Part shown: piece by piece, positions 16,452 through 23,560 of the stretch | How positions within the stretch are numbered: the first letter of the stretch is position 1 | Layout of the letters: every line of letters starts with the position of its first letter | Origin: Baffinella frigidus | Lineage: Eukaryota; Cryptophyceae; Cryptomonadales; Baffinellaceae | Direction: 5' to 3' | Assembly: GCA_026770585.1 (NCBI GenBank) | Contig: MU647244.1 | Location: 29,803-59,066, forward strand | DNA: 29,264 nucleotides | The notes under the pieces: model-generated | Seen by the model: only the letters and a program-made list of their open reading frames with translations | What the model was told of the DNA's origin: nothing | Database searches by the model: none | Program-made: the position numbers and the translations under genes

Positions 16452-16591
16452 TTATCCGGGGAAACCTATTTTTCTTTAGTTTGATGGCAAGGGAAGTTAC
16501 TGCATAAATGCTTTAATATTACTAATAAGAACGAATTGTGTAGTAGTTTTCCTTGCCATCAAACTCAAGAAAAATAGGTTTCCCCGGATAA
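16452..16591. mobile_element. MITE, TTATCCGGGGAAACC family, copy 2 (core inverted)
   Basis: 140 bp as in copy 1. Arms keep the same left/right difference (CTTTAGTTT left, CTTGAGTTT by complement right). The core reads TGCATAAATGCTTTAATATT, ACTAATAAGAACGAATTGTG, TAGTAG, which is the reverse complement of the core at 8463-8602. It abuts and truncates a family A exon copy at 16592. Confidence 0.88.
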
Positions 16592-16631
16592 CATCACTAT
16601 GAATAGCGCCCTGGGTGTCGTCGAGATCCAC
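16592..16631 (-). pseudogene. Exon family A, 5' half, frameshifted and cut by a MITE
   Basis: Minus strand: (TC)n, TTGGCAG, GTGGATCTCGACGACACCCA, then GGGCGCTATTCATAGTGATG. One extra G after CCCAG shifts the frame relative to 16210-16323. Similarity ends exactly at the MITE. Confidence 0.6.
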
Positions 16632-16634
16632 CTG

Positions 16635-16637
<3 letters not shown>

Positions 16638-16703
<66 letters not shown>
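16638..16703. repeat. (GA)n microsatellite
   Basis: About 33 uninterrupted GA units. On the minus strand it is a (TC)n pyrimidine tract between the AATAAATC box (about 16704) and the TTGGCAG acceptor (16632-16637). Confidence 0.95.
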
Positions 16704-16708
<5 letters not shown>

Positions 16709-16779
16709 TTAATACCGATGCGGCCTGGAATTATGTGCACCCCCAGCGAGGGTGTGTGCGAGGAGGGGCGCCGGGAGAG

Positions 16780-16839
16780 GTAGGGCTTGCGCGTTGACCC
16801 CATCACGATGAACAGCGCCTCAACGTTTTCGAGATCCAC
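16780..16839 (-). CDS. Exon family A, 5' half copy
   Basis: Minus strand: CCCTCCTCCTCTCAG acceptor, then VDLENVEALFIVMGSTRKPY. Relative to 16210-16323 there are four amino-acid changes (D/E and D/N among them). After KPY it runs into the CTCTCCCGGCGCCCC/CTCGCACACA sequence seen also near 17490-17570. 16850-17080 holds a hairpin (CGGTTTAAATTGAGTGGCC / CCACTCAATTCAAACCG) and no gene. Confidence 0.45.
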
Positions 16840-16895
16840 CTGAGAGGAGGAGGGAGGAGGGTGCGTGTATTACGGATCGAAATTCATGTGCGAGG

Positions 16896-17032
16896 CCACT
16901 CAATTCAAACCGTGTTTTTGCCATCTTGGGGTGGGGTTTCTCCTATATCAAAGCTATGTCGAAGCTAACATAGCAAAATAAGAGAGAATCCACCCTTAAG
17001 ATAGCACAAAAGGCGGTTTAAATTGAGTGGCC
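16896..17032. mobile_element. MITE-like hairpin, GCCACTCAATT ends
   Basis: GGCCACTCAATTCAAACCGT at the left and GGTTTAAATTGAGTGGCC at the right are inverted; inner TTTTGCCATCTTGGGGTGG / CCACCCTTAAGATAGCAC and TATCAAAGC / GCTAACATAG continue the symmetry. About 137 bp. Confidence 0.7.
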
Positions 17033-17079
17033 GTGTAATGCACATTAACATGAGCGCGAAACCACCCTTCCTTGCACCC

Positions 17080-17160
17080 TCACCCCTAACCCCACCACCC
17101 TTCACCCTGAATCCCAAACCCTAACCCCTAACCCCTAACCCCTGCACCCTTAACGCTAAG
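17080..17160. repeat. CCCTAACC/CCCTAAA-type block, reverse orientation
   Basis: CACCCTAACCCC-type words, several CCCTAACC units (about 17111-17142). Complement of the TTTAGGG type with an extra base. A (CATTAAAAC)n short tandem follows at about 17172-17210. Confidence 0.75.
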
Positions 17161-17399
17161 GGTTTAAAACCACATTAAAACCACATTAAAACCGCACATT
17201 AAAACCAACACGCCACGCGCCTCCTCCTACTCCTGCCAGGACTTTTCATGCATGTGTTTGCCCTTTTCATAAATATTTTAAGACCTCTTCACAAATATTT
17301 TTGTTCTTTGATATTTTTTTCATTAAAACCACCACGGTCTGGCACCATGCATGCAGCGGGCTAGTGTAATGACATGGCAGCCCAGCCCAAGGCAGTCAC

Positions 17400-17493
17400 C
17401 TCGGACAGTTGGCTTCGGCGTCCGCGTGACCGGTCACGCGGGCGTTCACGAGCCTGCCGGCGGGGCTGTTCCACAGCCTCGCCCCCACCGAGG
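17400..17493 (-). CDS. Candidate internal exon, unknown
   Basis: Minus strand: acceptor CCCTGCTCGCACACAG, 94 nt, donor CCGAG|GTGACT. One frame reads GARLWNSPAGRLVNARV, TGHADAEANCP. The acceptor side is the CTCTCTCGGCG(C/T)CCCTGCTCGCACAC sequence also found next to the exon family A copy at 16780. No family recognised. Confidence 0.3.
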
Positions 17494-17819
17494 CTGTGTG
17501 CGAGCAGGGACGCCGAGAGAGAGGGCAGGTCCTCTCGGGTTTCATTTTTGAGCGGGGGCGCCGAGAGAGGTGGACGTTCATAGTGACGCCTCCCGGACTT
17601 AGTTTTGTGAAGCAACTCGTTCTGGTACAGATCATAAAACAAAGATCACTTAGCACTGGAAAGGGCTCCAATTCCTTTTTAAACAAGGTCTCGTCCAGAG
17701 AGGTGGACGGGTCTCGCATCCGGACGTGTTCCGCATAGCAAGAGCTCCTGTTGCCCTGCCGCGCCGCACCTTTTCTCTCTCCTTCCTCCCCTCCCTCCCC
17801 CTCTTCCCCTCCTGCCCCC

Positions 17820-17894
17820 GCCACGCCAGAAGACGTAGGGGCGGGGGGGGGGAGAGAGAGAGGAGGGAAGAGAAAGAGGAGATAGAGAGAGGGG

Positions 17895-17929
<35 letters not shown>

Positions 17930-17945
17930 GGAAGAGAGAGGCGAG
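17820..17945. repeat. GA-rich microsatellite
   Basis: GGGAGAGAG and (GA)n runs, longest at about 17898-17926. The minus-strand translation is serine/leucine repeats without gene value. Confidence 0.85.
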
Positions 17946-17989
17946 GGAGGTACATCCCTGGGTTCAGGGTTCAGGGACAAGGGGGGAGG

Positions 17990-18440
17990 TCGCTGCACAG
18001 CGTGCACCAAGGGTAGATGTGAGAGCTTTTTATCATACCGTTCCAGACTTGCACGTGCGTGTAATAAAGAAGATAAAGTGGAGGCACGCCGTCGTAAGGG
18101 CCTTCCAAGGCGAGGCAAGCCACTGGAGGAGGACCTAACAAGCCTCCGGCGGCCCCTGCGGGGGGCTTGCTGCGCGACCCGAATCCCGGTCGACCCTGCG
18201 GAGGGCTTCCCGGGCATCTGGTCCCTCCCCGATGCGTGAAACGAATTCACATCGGACGGGGGTCCTAAAGAAGATGACACCGAGACCACCTAGAGGGTCT
18301 CCCTTGGAGCACGGTGAGGAGTCAGGGTTTAGGGTTTAGAGTGCAGCGACCCGTCGCTGCACAGCGTGCACCAAGGGTAGATGCGAGAGCTTTTTATCAC
18401 ACCGTTCCAGACTTGCACGTGCGTGTAATAAAGAAGATGA
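17990..18440. repeat. ~85-bp duplicated segment (17991-18075 and 18352-18438)
   Basis: TCGCTGCACAGCGTGCACCA, AGGGTAGATG(T/C)GAGAGC, TTTTTATCA(T/C)ACCGTTCC, AGACTTGCACGTGCGTGTAA, TAAAGAAGA. Only two or three differences. Both strands are open across it (plus: APRVD(V/A)RAFYHTVPDLHVR), so coding cannot be decided. CTCCCTTGGAGCACG at 18299 and CGTGCTCCAAGGGAG at 18451 form an inverted pair around the second copy. Confidence 0.75.
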
Positions 18441-18489
18441 CACCGAAAACGTGCTCCAAGGGAGACCCAGGGCGCCAGAGCGCTGTGCA

Positions 18490-18633
18490 GAGACGTTGGC
18501 CACCGAAAAATGGGAAAATGGGAAAATTAGAGCCATTTCGTCCACTTTTGAGATATTCATGGTGCTAAATTTCTCAAAAGTTGCCAAAATGGCTCCAATT
18601 TCTCGATTTTCCATTATTTCCCGTGGCCAACTT
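18490..18633. mobile_element. MITE-like hairpin, GTTGGCCAC ends
   Basis: AGACGTTGGCCACCGAAAA left and CCGTGGCCAACTTCTCT right; inner AATTAGAGCCATTT / AAATGGCTCCAATT and ACTTTTGAGA / TCTCAAAAGT pairs. About 144 bp. Confidence 0.7.
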
Positions 18634-18680
18634 CTCTGCTCAGCGCTCTACTCGACTAGGGCCGTTCTCACAGAGGCCAC

Positions 18681-18864
18681 GCCAGGTCAGAAGTTGAGGT
18701 TTAATTTGACTACACAATCTTCGAGGAAAGTTGATTCTACACGGGAAACACGCCAAAAGCGATGGGGATTGGAGCTCTTGCCATGTGGAACACGTCCGGA
18801 TTTTAAAATATCTGTACCAGGATAAGCCACTTTTAGCGCGAACGAGTGTGTGTGAAAATCCCAC
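18681..18864. repeat. Dispersed element, copy 2 (of 9494-9673)
   Basis: Same ordered words as copy 1 with substitutions and a few indels (TTGATTCTACACGGGAAACA, CTCTTGCCATG, CCACTTTTAGCGCGAACGAG). Confidence 0.75.
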
Positions 18865-18939
18865 TTCGAGAATGGCGTGGTCTACTGAGGTGCCTCTGTG
18901 CGTGAGGTTGTGTGTGTGTTTGCGGGAGCGTGGGGAGGG

Positions 18940-19312
18940 ACGCAGGGTTCTGGGTTTGGGGTTTGAGGTTCAGGGTTCTGGATTTATGGTGTATGGTGTG
19001 TAGTTTGGGGTTGAGGAGTCAGGGTTGAGGAGTCAGGGTTTAGGGTTTAGAGTTTAGGGTTTAGGGTTTAGGGTTTAGGATTGAGGGTTGGGGGCTTAGA
19101 GTGTAGGATTTAGGGTTTAGGGTCTAGGGTTCAGGGTTCAAGTTTTAGGGTTTATGGTGTAGGGTTTAGATTTTAGGTGTTCAGGGTTTAGGGTCTAGGG
19201 TTTAGGGTTTAGGGTCTAGGGTCTAGGGTTAGGGTTCAGGGTTGAGTGTTTAGTGTTTAGGGTTTGGGGTTGAGGATTTAGGGTTTAGGGTTTAGGGTTT
19301 AGAGTTTACGTT
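18940..19312. repeat. Large degenerate TTTAGGG block
   Basis: About 370 bases of TTTAGGG, TTCAGGG, TCTAGGG, TTGAGG and TGTAGGG heptads. It is the longest telomere-like tract in the window and clearly internal, flanked by repeats on both sides. Confidence 0.9.
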
Positions 19313-19427
19313 GCGGTTGGGGCAGTTGAGGGCATTTATTCACACACCAGAGCGCCTATCTCGAGCTCTTGGACACGCTCCTCCATGCTCCCCCCCCCCC
19401 GTGGCCGCGCCGACCTGCCAGGGTAGT

Positions 19428-19532
19428 TATCCCTTCAGTGGCAATGCGGTCAAATTTGACCGCCACGAGGTCCTAGGCAGGTCCTGGGGTCCTACGGTAG
19501 GGTGTATGAGCCTACTGGCCAATTACGGGATA
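19428..19532. mobile_element. CTTAAG-tip MITE, diverged copy 3
   Basis: TATCCCTTCAGTGGC left, GGCCAATTACGGGATA right; centre GGTCAAATTTGACC, GAGGTCCTAGGCAGGTCC and CCTACGGTAGGGTG match 12669-12773. Tips have lost the CTTAAG word. Confidence 0.8.
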
Positions 19533-19559
19533 TCAGCGTTTGGCTGATGACTTATATCA

Positions 19560-19640
19560 ACCAAGGCCTCTCTGGTATCAAGAAAGGTCTTTCTGGTATT
19601 AACAAAGGTCTCGCTGGTATTGAAAAAGGTCTCGTGAAGG
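19560..19640 (+). repeat. Short tandem (GGTATT-AAGGTCTC), ~3-4 units of 24-26 bp
   Basis: TCTGGTATCAAGAAAGGTCT, TTCTGGTATTAACAAAGGTC, TCGCTGGTATTGAAAAAGGT. The unit equals the 3' part of the (TC)n-tailed repeat (GGTATTAATAAAGGTCTC). Confidence 0.7.
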
Positions 19641-19722
19641 CCTTGTCAGATCAGGACCTAACCGCCTGATAAATAAGACTGTCAGACCTCACACTAGGAC
19701 GAAGCGGCACACGTTAATTCGG

Positions 19723-19872
19723 TAACGGCCTGAAAATGGGGTAGTTAGGCCTACGGCATTGCCTAGGACCTCCTACCGTAGGCCGAGACTTTTTGGTCCT
19801 AGGATCCCTCGGCCTACGGTAGGAGGTCCTAGGCAATGCCGTATGCATAACTACCCCCTTTTCAGGCCGTTA
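19723..19872. mobile_element. 150-bp near-perfect palindromic element, AACGGCCTGAA ends
   Basis: Arms of about 65 bases: AACGGCCTGAAAATGGGGTA, GTTAGGCCTACGGCATTGCC, TAGGACCTCCTACCGTAGGC and the inverse to TTTTCAGGCCGTTA. Tips like TTCAGGC(C/T)GTT recur at about 28590 and 28740-28770, with the same CCTACCGTA words. Confidence 0.88.
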
Positions 19873-19950
19873 GCCTATGAACGTGCCCGAGATTCAAAAA
19901 TGAGGCCAGCCTAGGCGCAGTCTCAGCTGCGGTTTCCTAAGCAGTGTCAA

Positions 19951-20122
19951 ACCACCAACCCTCACGAAGAGACCAAATCGTCGATTTTCAGACCTCAAAT
20001 TCACCTTGCAGAGACCCCAGATCTGGGGTCTATGTGTCAACTTGAGTCCCAATCTGGGTACAAAATTGACTTTTGGGAACAGGTCGAAATCAATGGATTT
20101 GGTCCTCCGTGAGGGTTGGTGG
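19951..20122. mobile_element. MITE, CCACCAGCCCTCA family, copy 2
   Basis: ACCACCAACCCTCACGAAGA left, CCTCCGTGAGGGTTGGTGG right; inner GACCAAATCGTCGATTTTCA and the near-inverse GGTCGAAATCAATGGATTTGGTCC; a CCCAGATCTGGG palindrome inside. 20123-20350 shows no gene. Confidence 0.75.
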
Positions 20123-20354
20123 AAGGCAGTCCCGTTTCTCGCTCGGCGACGGCATGCGTTTGGAAAAAAGGCGAAAGCTCTAATAAAACAAAATGCTCAG
20201 AGTGCTCGGGTTCTGCACCAGCCCGGGCCTAGAGCAAGTATCTTCCACTACCTAAATTGGAAGGATCCAAACTAGTTTTGAAGATTGGATGGCTGGAGCT
20301 ATGTGCAACGACTTGTCGAAGTTGCGCGTGCTGAGTAAACCTAGCACTTCCTCA

Positions 20355-20470
20355 CTCGGGTTGACTGACTATTCTCAACTTGACATGCAGGCTTCGCGGT
20401 ACAAATCCGTTAACTTTGGAGCTGAAAAGAGCCCGGGCTCACCAAATTGGTGAGCCCAAATAGACCGAGA
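20355..20470. repeat. Dispersed repeat, copy 2 (of 8330-8450)
   Basis: See copy 1. Here the hairpin is GGGCTCACCAAATTGGTGAGCCC (about 20434-20456). Confidence 0.65.
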
Positions 20471-20609
20471 CAGAGCTAGAGGATGGAATGGTTGGAAGTG
20501 GAGGTATGATCAGTGCTGTCTCCCTTCGTACACAACATGTAGAGTGCCTGAGATGTTTCGGGGAGGGACCTCTCCGTACGCTCTTCCACTAGCTCCTCCA
20601 ACTCCTCCC

Positions 20610-20770
20610 CCTCCTCCTCCTCCTCCACCACCTCCTTTTTCACTCCTGCCAAGCAGAGCGAATCTGAGTTCTCCCACAGGAAGCTTTGAGCTCTCCCACA
20701 GCGTGAGCTCTCCACAGCGGAGCTCTCCCACATCTGAGCTCTCCCACAGCCCACAGTCCACAGGCGGAGC
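20610..20770. repeat. CTC-rich tract plus GAGCTCTCCCACAGC minisatellite
   Basis: (CCT)n/(CTC)n at about 20595-20640, then five units of ~14-20 bp built on GAGCTCTCC(C)ACAG(C/T) at about 20688-20752. ORFs here encode Glu- or Gly-runs on the minus strand and are not supported as genes. Confidence 0.75.
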
Positions 20771-20838
20771 TGCCCCACTGCCCACAGTCCACACAGCCGC
20801 ACCAGCGAACATGATACGCCGGAAACCGCCAGGGATGG

Positions 20839-21033
20839 CCACCCTGGATGGAACATGATGGTATGTTGAGCATTCTTAAGTCAACTCCCCCTGAGATGCG
20901 GCCGTAATGCGGCTGCCCCGTGATGAATGCATCTGGTACAAAAAGGTCTAATATGTATTTTAGTGGTATAAATCATGTCAACTTTTGCGATGAAGGGCTA
21001 TTCGGGATTGGCCGCAAGTCCCCTCCAGGGTGG
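20839..21033. mobile_element. MITE, CCACCCTGGAGG family, copy 2 (195 bp)
   Basis: CCACCCTGGATGG left, CCTCCAGGGTGG right, interior as in 4672-4865. It is flanked by a direct repeat of ~27 bp (ACATGATACGCC(G/A)GAAACC at about 20809 and 21035), longer than a typical target-site duplication. Confidence 0.8.
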
Positions 21034-21163
21034 TACATGATACGCCAGAAACCGGCAGGGAAGTGCAGGGGTGGTGAGGACGCAGGACAGAGCTTCGAAG
21101 GGGGCAGGGTTCTCTGGGAGACAGGGCCCGCAAACCGCCAGGGATGGTCCCATATGGAAAACC

Positions 21164-21276
21164 CTATAACTTATAGACTGGATTTCAATCAAAATTACTT
21201 CACGTTTGCTTTAATATTACTAGTAAAGTTCGTTATGTGTGGTAAATTTCATTGAATCCAGTTTATACATTGTAAG
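21164..21276. mobile_element. MITE, AACTGGATTCAAT arms with the common core
   Basis: Arms TAGACTGGATTTCAATC and GAATCCAGTTTATA; core AAAATTACTTCACGTTTGCT, TTAATATTACTAGTAAAGTT, CGTTATGTGTGGTAAATTT. The core matches the two other MITE families (8463, 10211) though the arms do not. Confidence 0.75.
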
Positions 21277-21411
21277 TGTTTGCGTATGAGGTCTGGTGCA
21301 GGGCAGCGGTGGGGGGGGCGCTTCGAAGGAGGCAGGGGTCTGGGGGACAGGGAGGCTGTCCTTTCCCCCGAGACGGGGGTGTTCGCGCCTTTGTCTCCGT
21401 TCTACAACAAC

Positions 21412-21510
21412 GTGTAGTGTGTGAGAGAACTCCAGATCCTTGTAGTAACAAAAAACCCGCAGGGGGTCTTCGAATGTGGTCATGCTGGTCGTGTAGTCAA
21501 TAAATTCTCT
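21412..21510 (-). CDS. Candidate internal exon, unknown
   Basis: Minus strand: acceptor CCCCTGCCCCCTTCAAAG, 99 nt in phase 0 reading REFIDYTTSMTTFEDPLR then VFCYYKDLEFSHTLH, donor GTTGTT. The sequence is aromatic/acidic and protein-like. The pyrimidine acceptor stretch (CCC..CACCCCTGCCCCCTTC) recurs at about 21098 and 21315 with 200-214-base spacing, so the intron/exon border region is part of a tandem duplication. CTCTACATGTTGTGTACGAA at 20526-20545 (minus) is a relative of its 3' end. Family not recognised. Confidence 0.35.
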
Positions 21511-21565
21511 CTTTGAAGGGGGCAGGGGTGTGGGGGACAAGGAGAAGAGGCCGACCTCCCGCGCG

Positions 21566-21830
21566 GAGGCGTTTCGAGCGTCGGGTGGGGAGCTCCCCAG
21601 CCTTCTCCTGCACACCACCGCGCTGCATGTCACATGCAAGTAGCTCCGGGTGACGCGCTGCGGGTTTGAACGGCGGGTGCTGCGCCGCGAGCGTGTGTGA
21701 GAATGGGTGGCGCGTGCTGGCGCCTGGCATGTGCGATCGATAGCAGGAGCGGCATCGCCATGGCGCGTTTCGAGCGTCGGGTGGGGAGCTCCTCAGCCTT
21801 CTCCTGCACACCACCGCGTTTCTTCTCACG
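21566..21830. repeat. ~55-bp direct repeat, 201-bp period
   Basis: GTTTCGAGCGTCGGGTGGGG, AGCTCC(C/T)CAGCCTTCTCCT, GCACACCACCGCG occurs at 21568-21622 and 21769-21823. On the minus strand both read CRRRL.SSPPDARNA, so a duplicated exon is possible but undecided. Confidence 0.75.
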
Positions 21831-21907
21831 CCATGCCAGGTGACAGCACCTTCTCACACTCTCTCTCGCTGAGTACCCGCCGGTCAAACCCGCAGCGCGT
21901 CACTCTC

Positions 21908-22044
21908 ATCTCCACAAAAGTATTAATTAATTGCTTTTGGCGCAACGAAATTTACTACACAAACGCTCTACTATTACTTTTATGAGCAAATCGTGTAGTA
22001 ATTTTCGTTGCCGAAAAGCAATTGATTAATACTTGTATGGAGAT
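21908..22044. mobile_element. MITE, CTCCATACAAGTATTAAT family, copy 2 (inverted)
   Basis: Reverse complement of 10211-10344 with a handful of changes, both arms and core reversed together. A CTGCTCGTCAAAGTTGACGA-type palindrome (22112-22135) lies 70 bases downstream. Confidence 0.87.
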
Positions 22045-22287
22045 TAACTCAGAGCTACTCCTACGCCCGGTACACTCTGCGCGTGCAGCCTAGAGGAGTC
22101 CGAAAGTCGACCTGCTCGTCAAAGTTGACGAGCAGCTTTCTAGGCAGCGTATCTCCGTGGATGGTTGGACGGTCAACTCAGGGAAGAGCGCTCTCAAATT
22201 TACATGCGCCGTAAATTCGGTCGGAGTGGTTTGAAGGGAGGGTGGTGCAGCGAGAGTTCGTGCGAGGGAGGGAGGAAGAGAGAAGGA

Positions 22288-22289
22288 GG

Positions 22290-22329
<40 letters not shown>
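22288..22329. repeat. (GA)n microsatellite
   Basis: About 18 GA units. Located downstream (minus sense) of the candidate exon at 22446-22547. Confidence 0.9.
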
Positions 22330-22332
<3 letters not shown>

Positions 22333-22445
22333 CAGCAGTGATGCTTCCCCCTCTTCCTTTTTCGCAGTGATGCTACCTTTTTCTCCCGGGGCGCGCGAGG
22401 AGCGGCAGGGCGGGCGGAAACAGCAAGAGCGCTGAGGCCTTGCAC

Positions 22446-22547
22446 AGCAGACTCGAGGCCCAGATCGATCATCAGCTGTCTGTTGGCGCGGATCCTCTCG
22501 TCCCTGCACATATTCCAGTGCCGCTCAGCCTTCTCCATCGTGGTAGG
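22446..22547 (-). CDS. Candidate exon 2 of a two-or-more-exon gene, unknown
   Basis: Minus strand: GAGGTAG acceptor, 34 codons in phase 0 reading PTTMEKAERHWNMCRDER then IRANRQLMIDLGLESA, donor GTGCAAG. Highly charged, helix-like. Paired with 22652-22924 across a 104-nt intron. The frame can also start at the internal Met. Confidence 0.42.
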
Positions 22548-22651
22548 CTACCTCAAGAAGAGCCAGGTTCCTCAGCGTGGAGAGTGACAATCCCTGGACC
22601 GCTCACGGCCAGTGCTGAGCGATTCAAGCGCTCAGGGGCACAGGGCGGCAC

Positions 22652-22924
22652 ACGCTGAGAGGCTGGGAGGGCTGCCCGAGCCCACCTCATCTTCTCGTAG
22701 GATGAAATTTCAGCCATTTTCCTGATGGCAACCGATCCCACCGGCGTGTCCGCCGCTCCTGCCTCCACAGCCAAGCAGACCAGCGCCAGCGCGGCGAGGA
22801 GAGGGAGGAAGCTGCAAGCCACTTTGGACAGAGCTCTCTCACCCGCCAACGCCACGCTAATTTGCCCCTGCGTTCCGAAGGATGCTATTTCGGAACCCTT
22901 TTCCCGAATTTGTTCTGCGAACAA
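22652..22924 (-). CDS. Candidate exon 1 with hydrophobic targeting-like segment
   Basis: Minus strand, 91 codons from ATG at 22922-22924 to CAGCGT|GTGCCG. Residues about 34-53 form a hydrophobic helix (KVACSFLPLLAALALVCLAV) followed by EAGAAD, which resembles a signal-peptide or thylakoid-transfer segment with an Ala-rich cleavage site. The part after it (GSVAIRKMAEISSYEKMRWA) is amphipathic. Phase 0 joins to 22446-22547. The true start is uncertain: an acceptor-like GGAACGCAG (about 22870) could make this an internal exon. A small soluble lumenal or secreted protein is possible; family not recognised. Confidence 0.4.
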
Positions 22925-22997
22925 GAAGTCTGGAGAAGCACAAACAGGTTATTTAGAGAGGGTGGGGTAGCAGGCGTTTTAGTGTGGTAACATGATG

Positions 22998-23096
22998 TTC
23001 CCCCACTCCTCCCAAAAATCTGAGACCACATTTGTACAGCAGAATTGAAAGTTGGTCCTTGAATGTGATCTCGGATTTCTGGGAGGAGTGGGGGAG
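22998..23096. mobile_element. MITE-like hairpin, TCCCCCACTCCTCCCA ends
   Basis: TTCCCCCACTCCTCCCAAAA and TTTCTGGGAGGAGTGGGGGA are inverted; inner ATCTGAGACCACATTT / TGAATGTGATCTCGGAT also pair. Nested in the composite element. Confidence 0.75.
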
Positions 23097-23324
23097 CACC
23101 TCTAAAAAAAGGCCTGCGACGAGTTTTACTTCACCCAGGCGGGCCCATCCGGAGGAAAAAAACGTTTTCCTCCACTTTGGCCAACTTTTCCAAGGGGGCT
23201 GTCGACAACTTTTGGTCTGCTACCCCACCCTCTATTTAGAGGGTGGTGAAGCAGATCAAAAGTTGACATCGGTCCCCTTGAAATGTTGCCAAAAGTCAGG
23301 CTTTGACCATCACGAAAATGACTT

Positions 23325-23560
23325 TCGTGATTATGAGTATGAGTGAAAAAACACGAGCTGGGAAATTTCATGAGTATGAGTATGAGTGAGAATCATGAGC
23401 TGGTAATTTTCATGATTTTTTCGTGATTTTTCAATCATGGGCGAAAATCATCAAAAAATCATGATTTTTCGTGATTTTCATGATTTTTCTTCATGATTTT
23501 TTCGTGATTGTTCAATCATGGGCGAAAATTTTGGTGATTATGAGTATGAGTGAGAATCAT
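23325..23560. repeat. AT-rich CATGATTTTTCGTGATTTT repeat
   Basis: TGAGTATGAGTGAGAATCATG recurs three times with AATTTTCATGATTTTTTCGT and TTCAATCATGGGCGAAAAT. Base composition differs sharply from the GC-rich surroundings. Confidence 0.85.

Noticed and set aside
17396-18289. 297-aa minus-strand ORF
   Set aside because: Most of it is serine/leucine repeats from GA/TC microsatellites and Pro-rich low complexity. Only the piece at 17400-17493 has splice-like borders.
20476-20858. ORFs of 104-126 aa around the CTC tract and GAGCTC minisatellite
   Set aside because: Glu- or Gly-runs and WAVGELRCG repeats follow from triplet and minisatellite sequence. A possible exon start after CTTGGCAG (about 20652) could not be supported.
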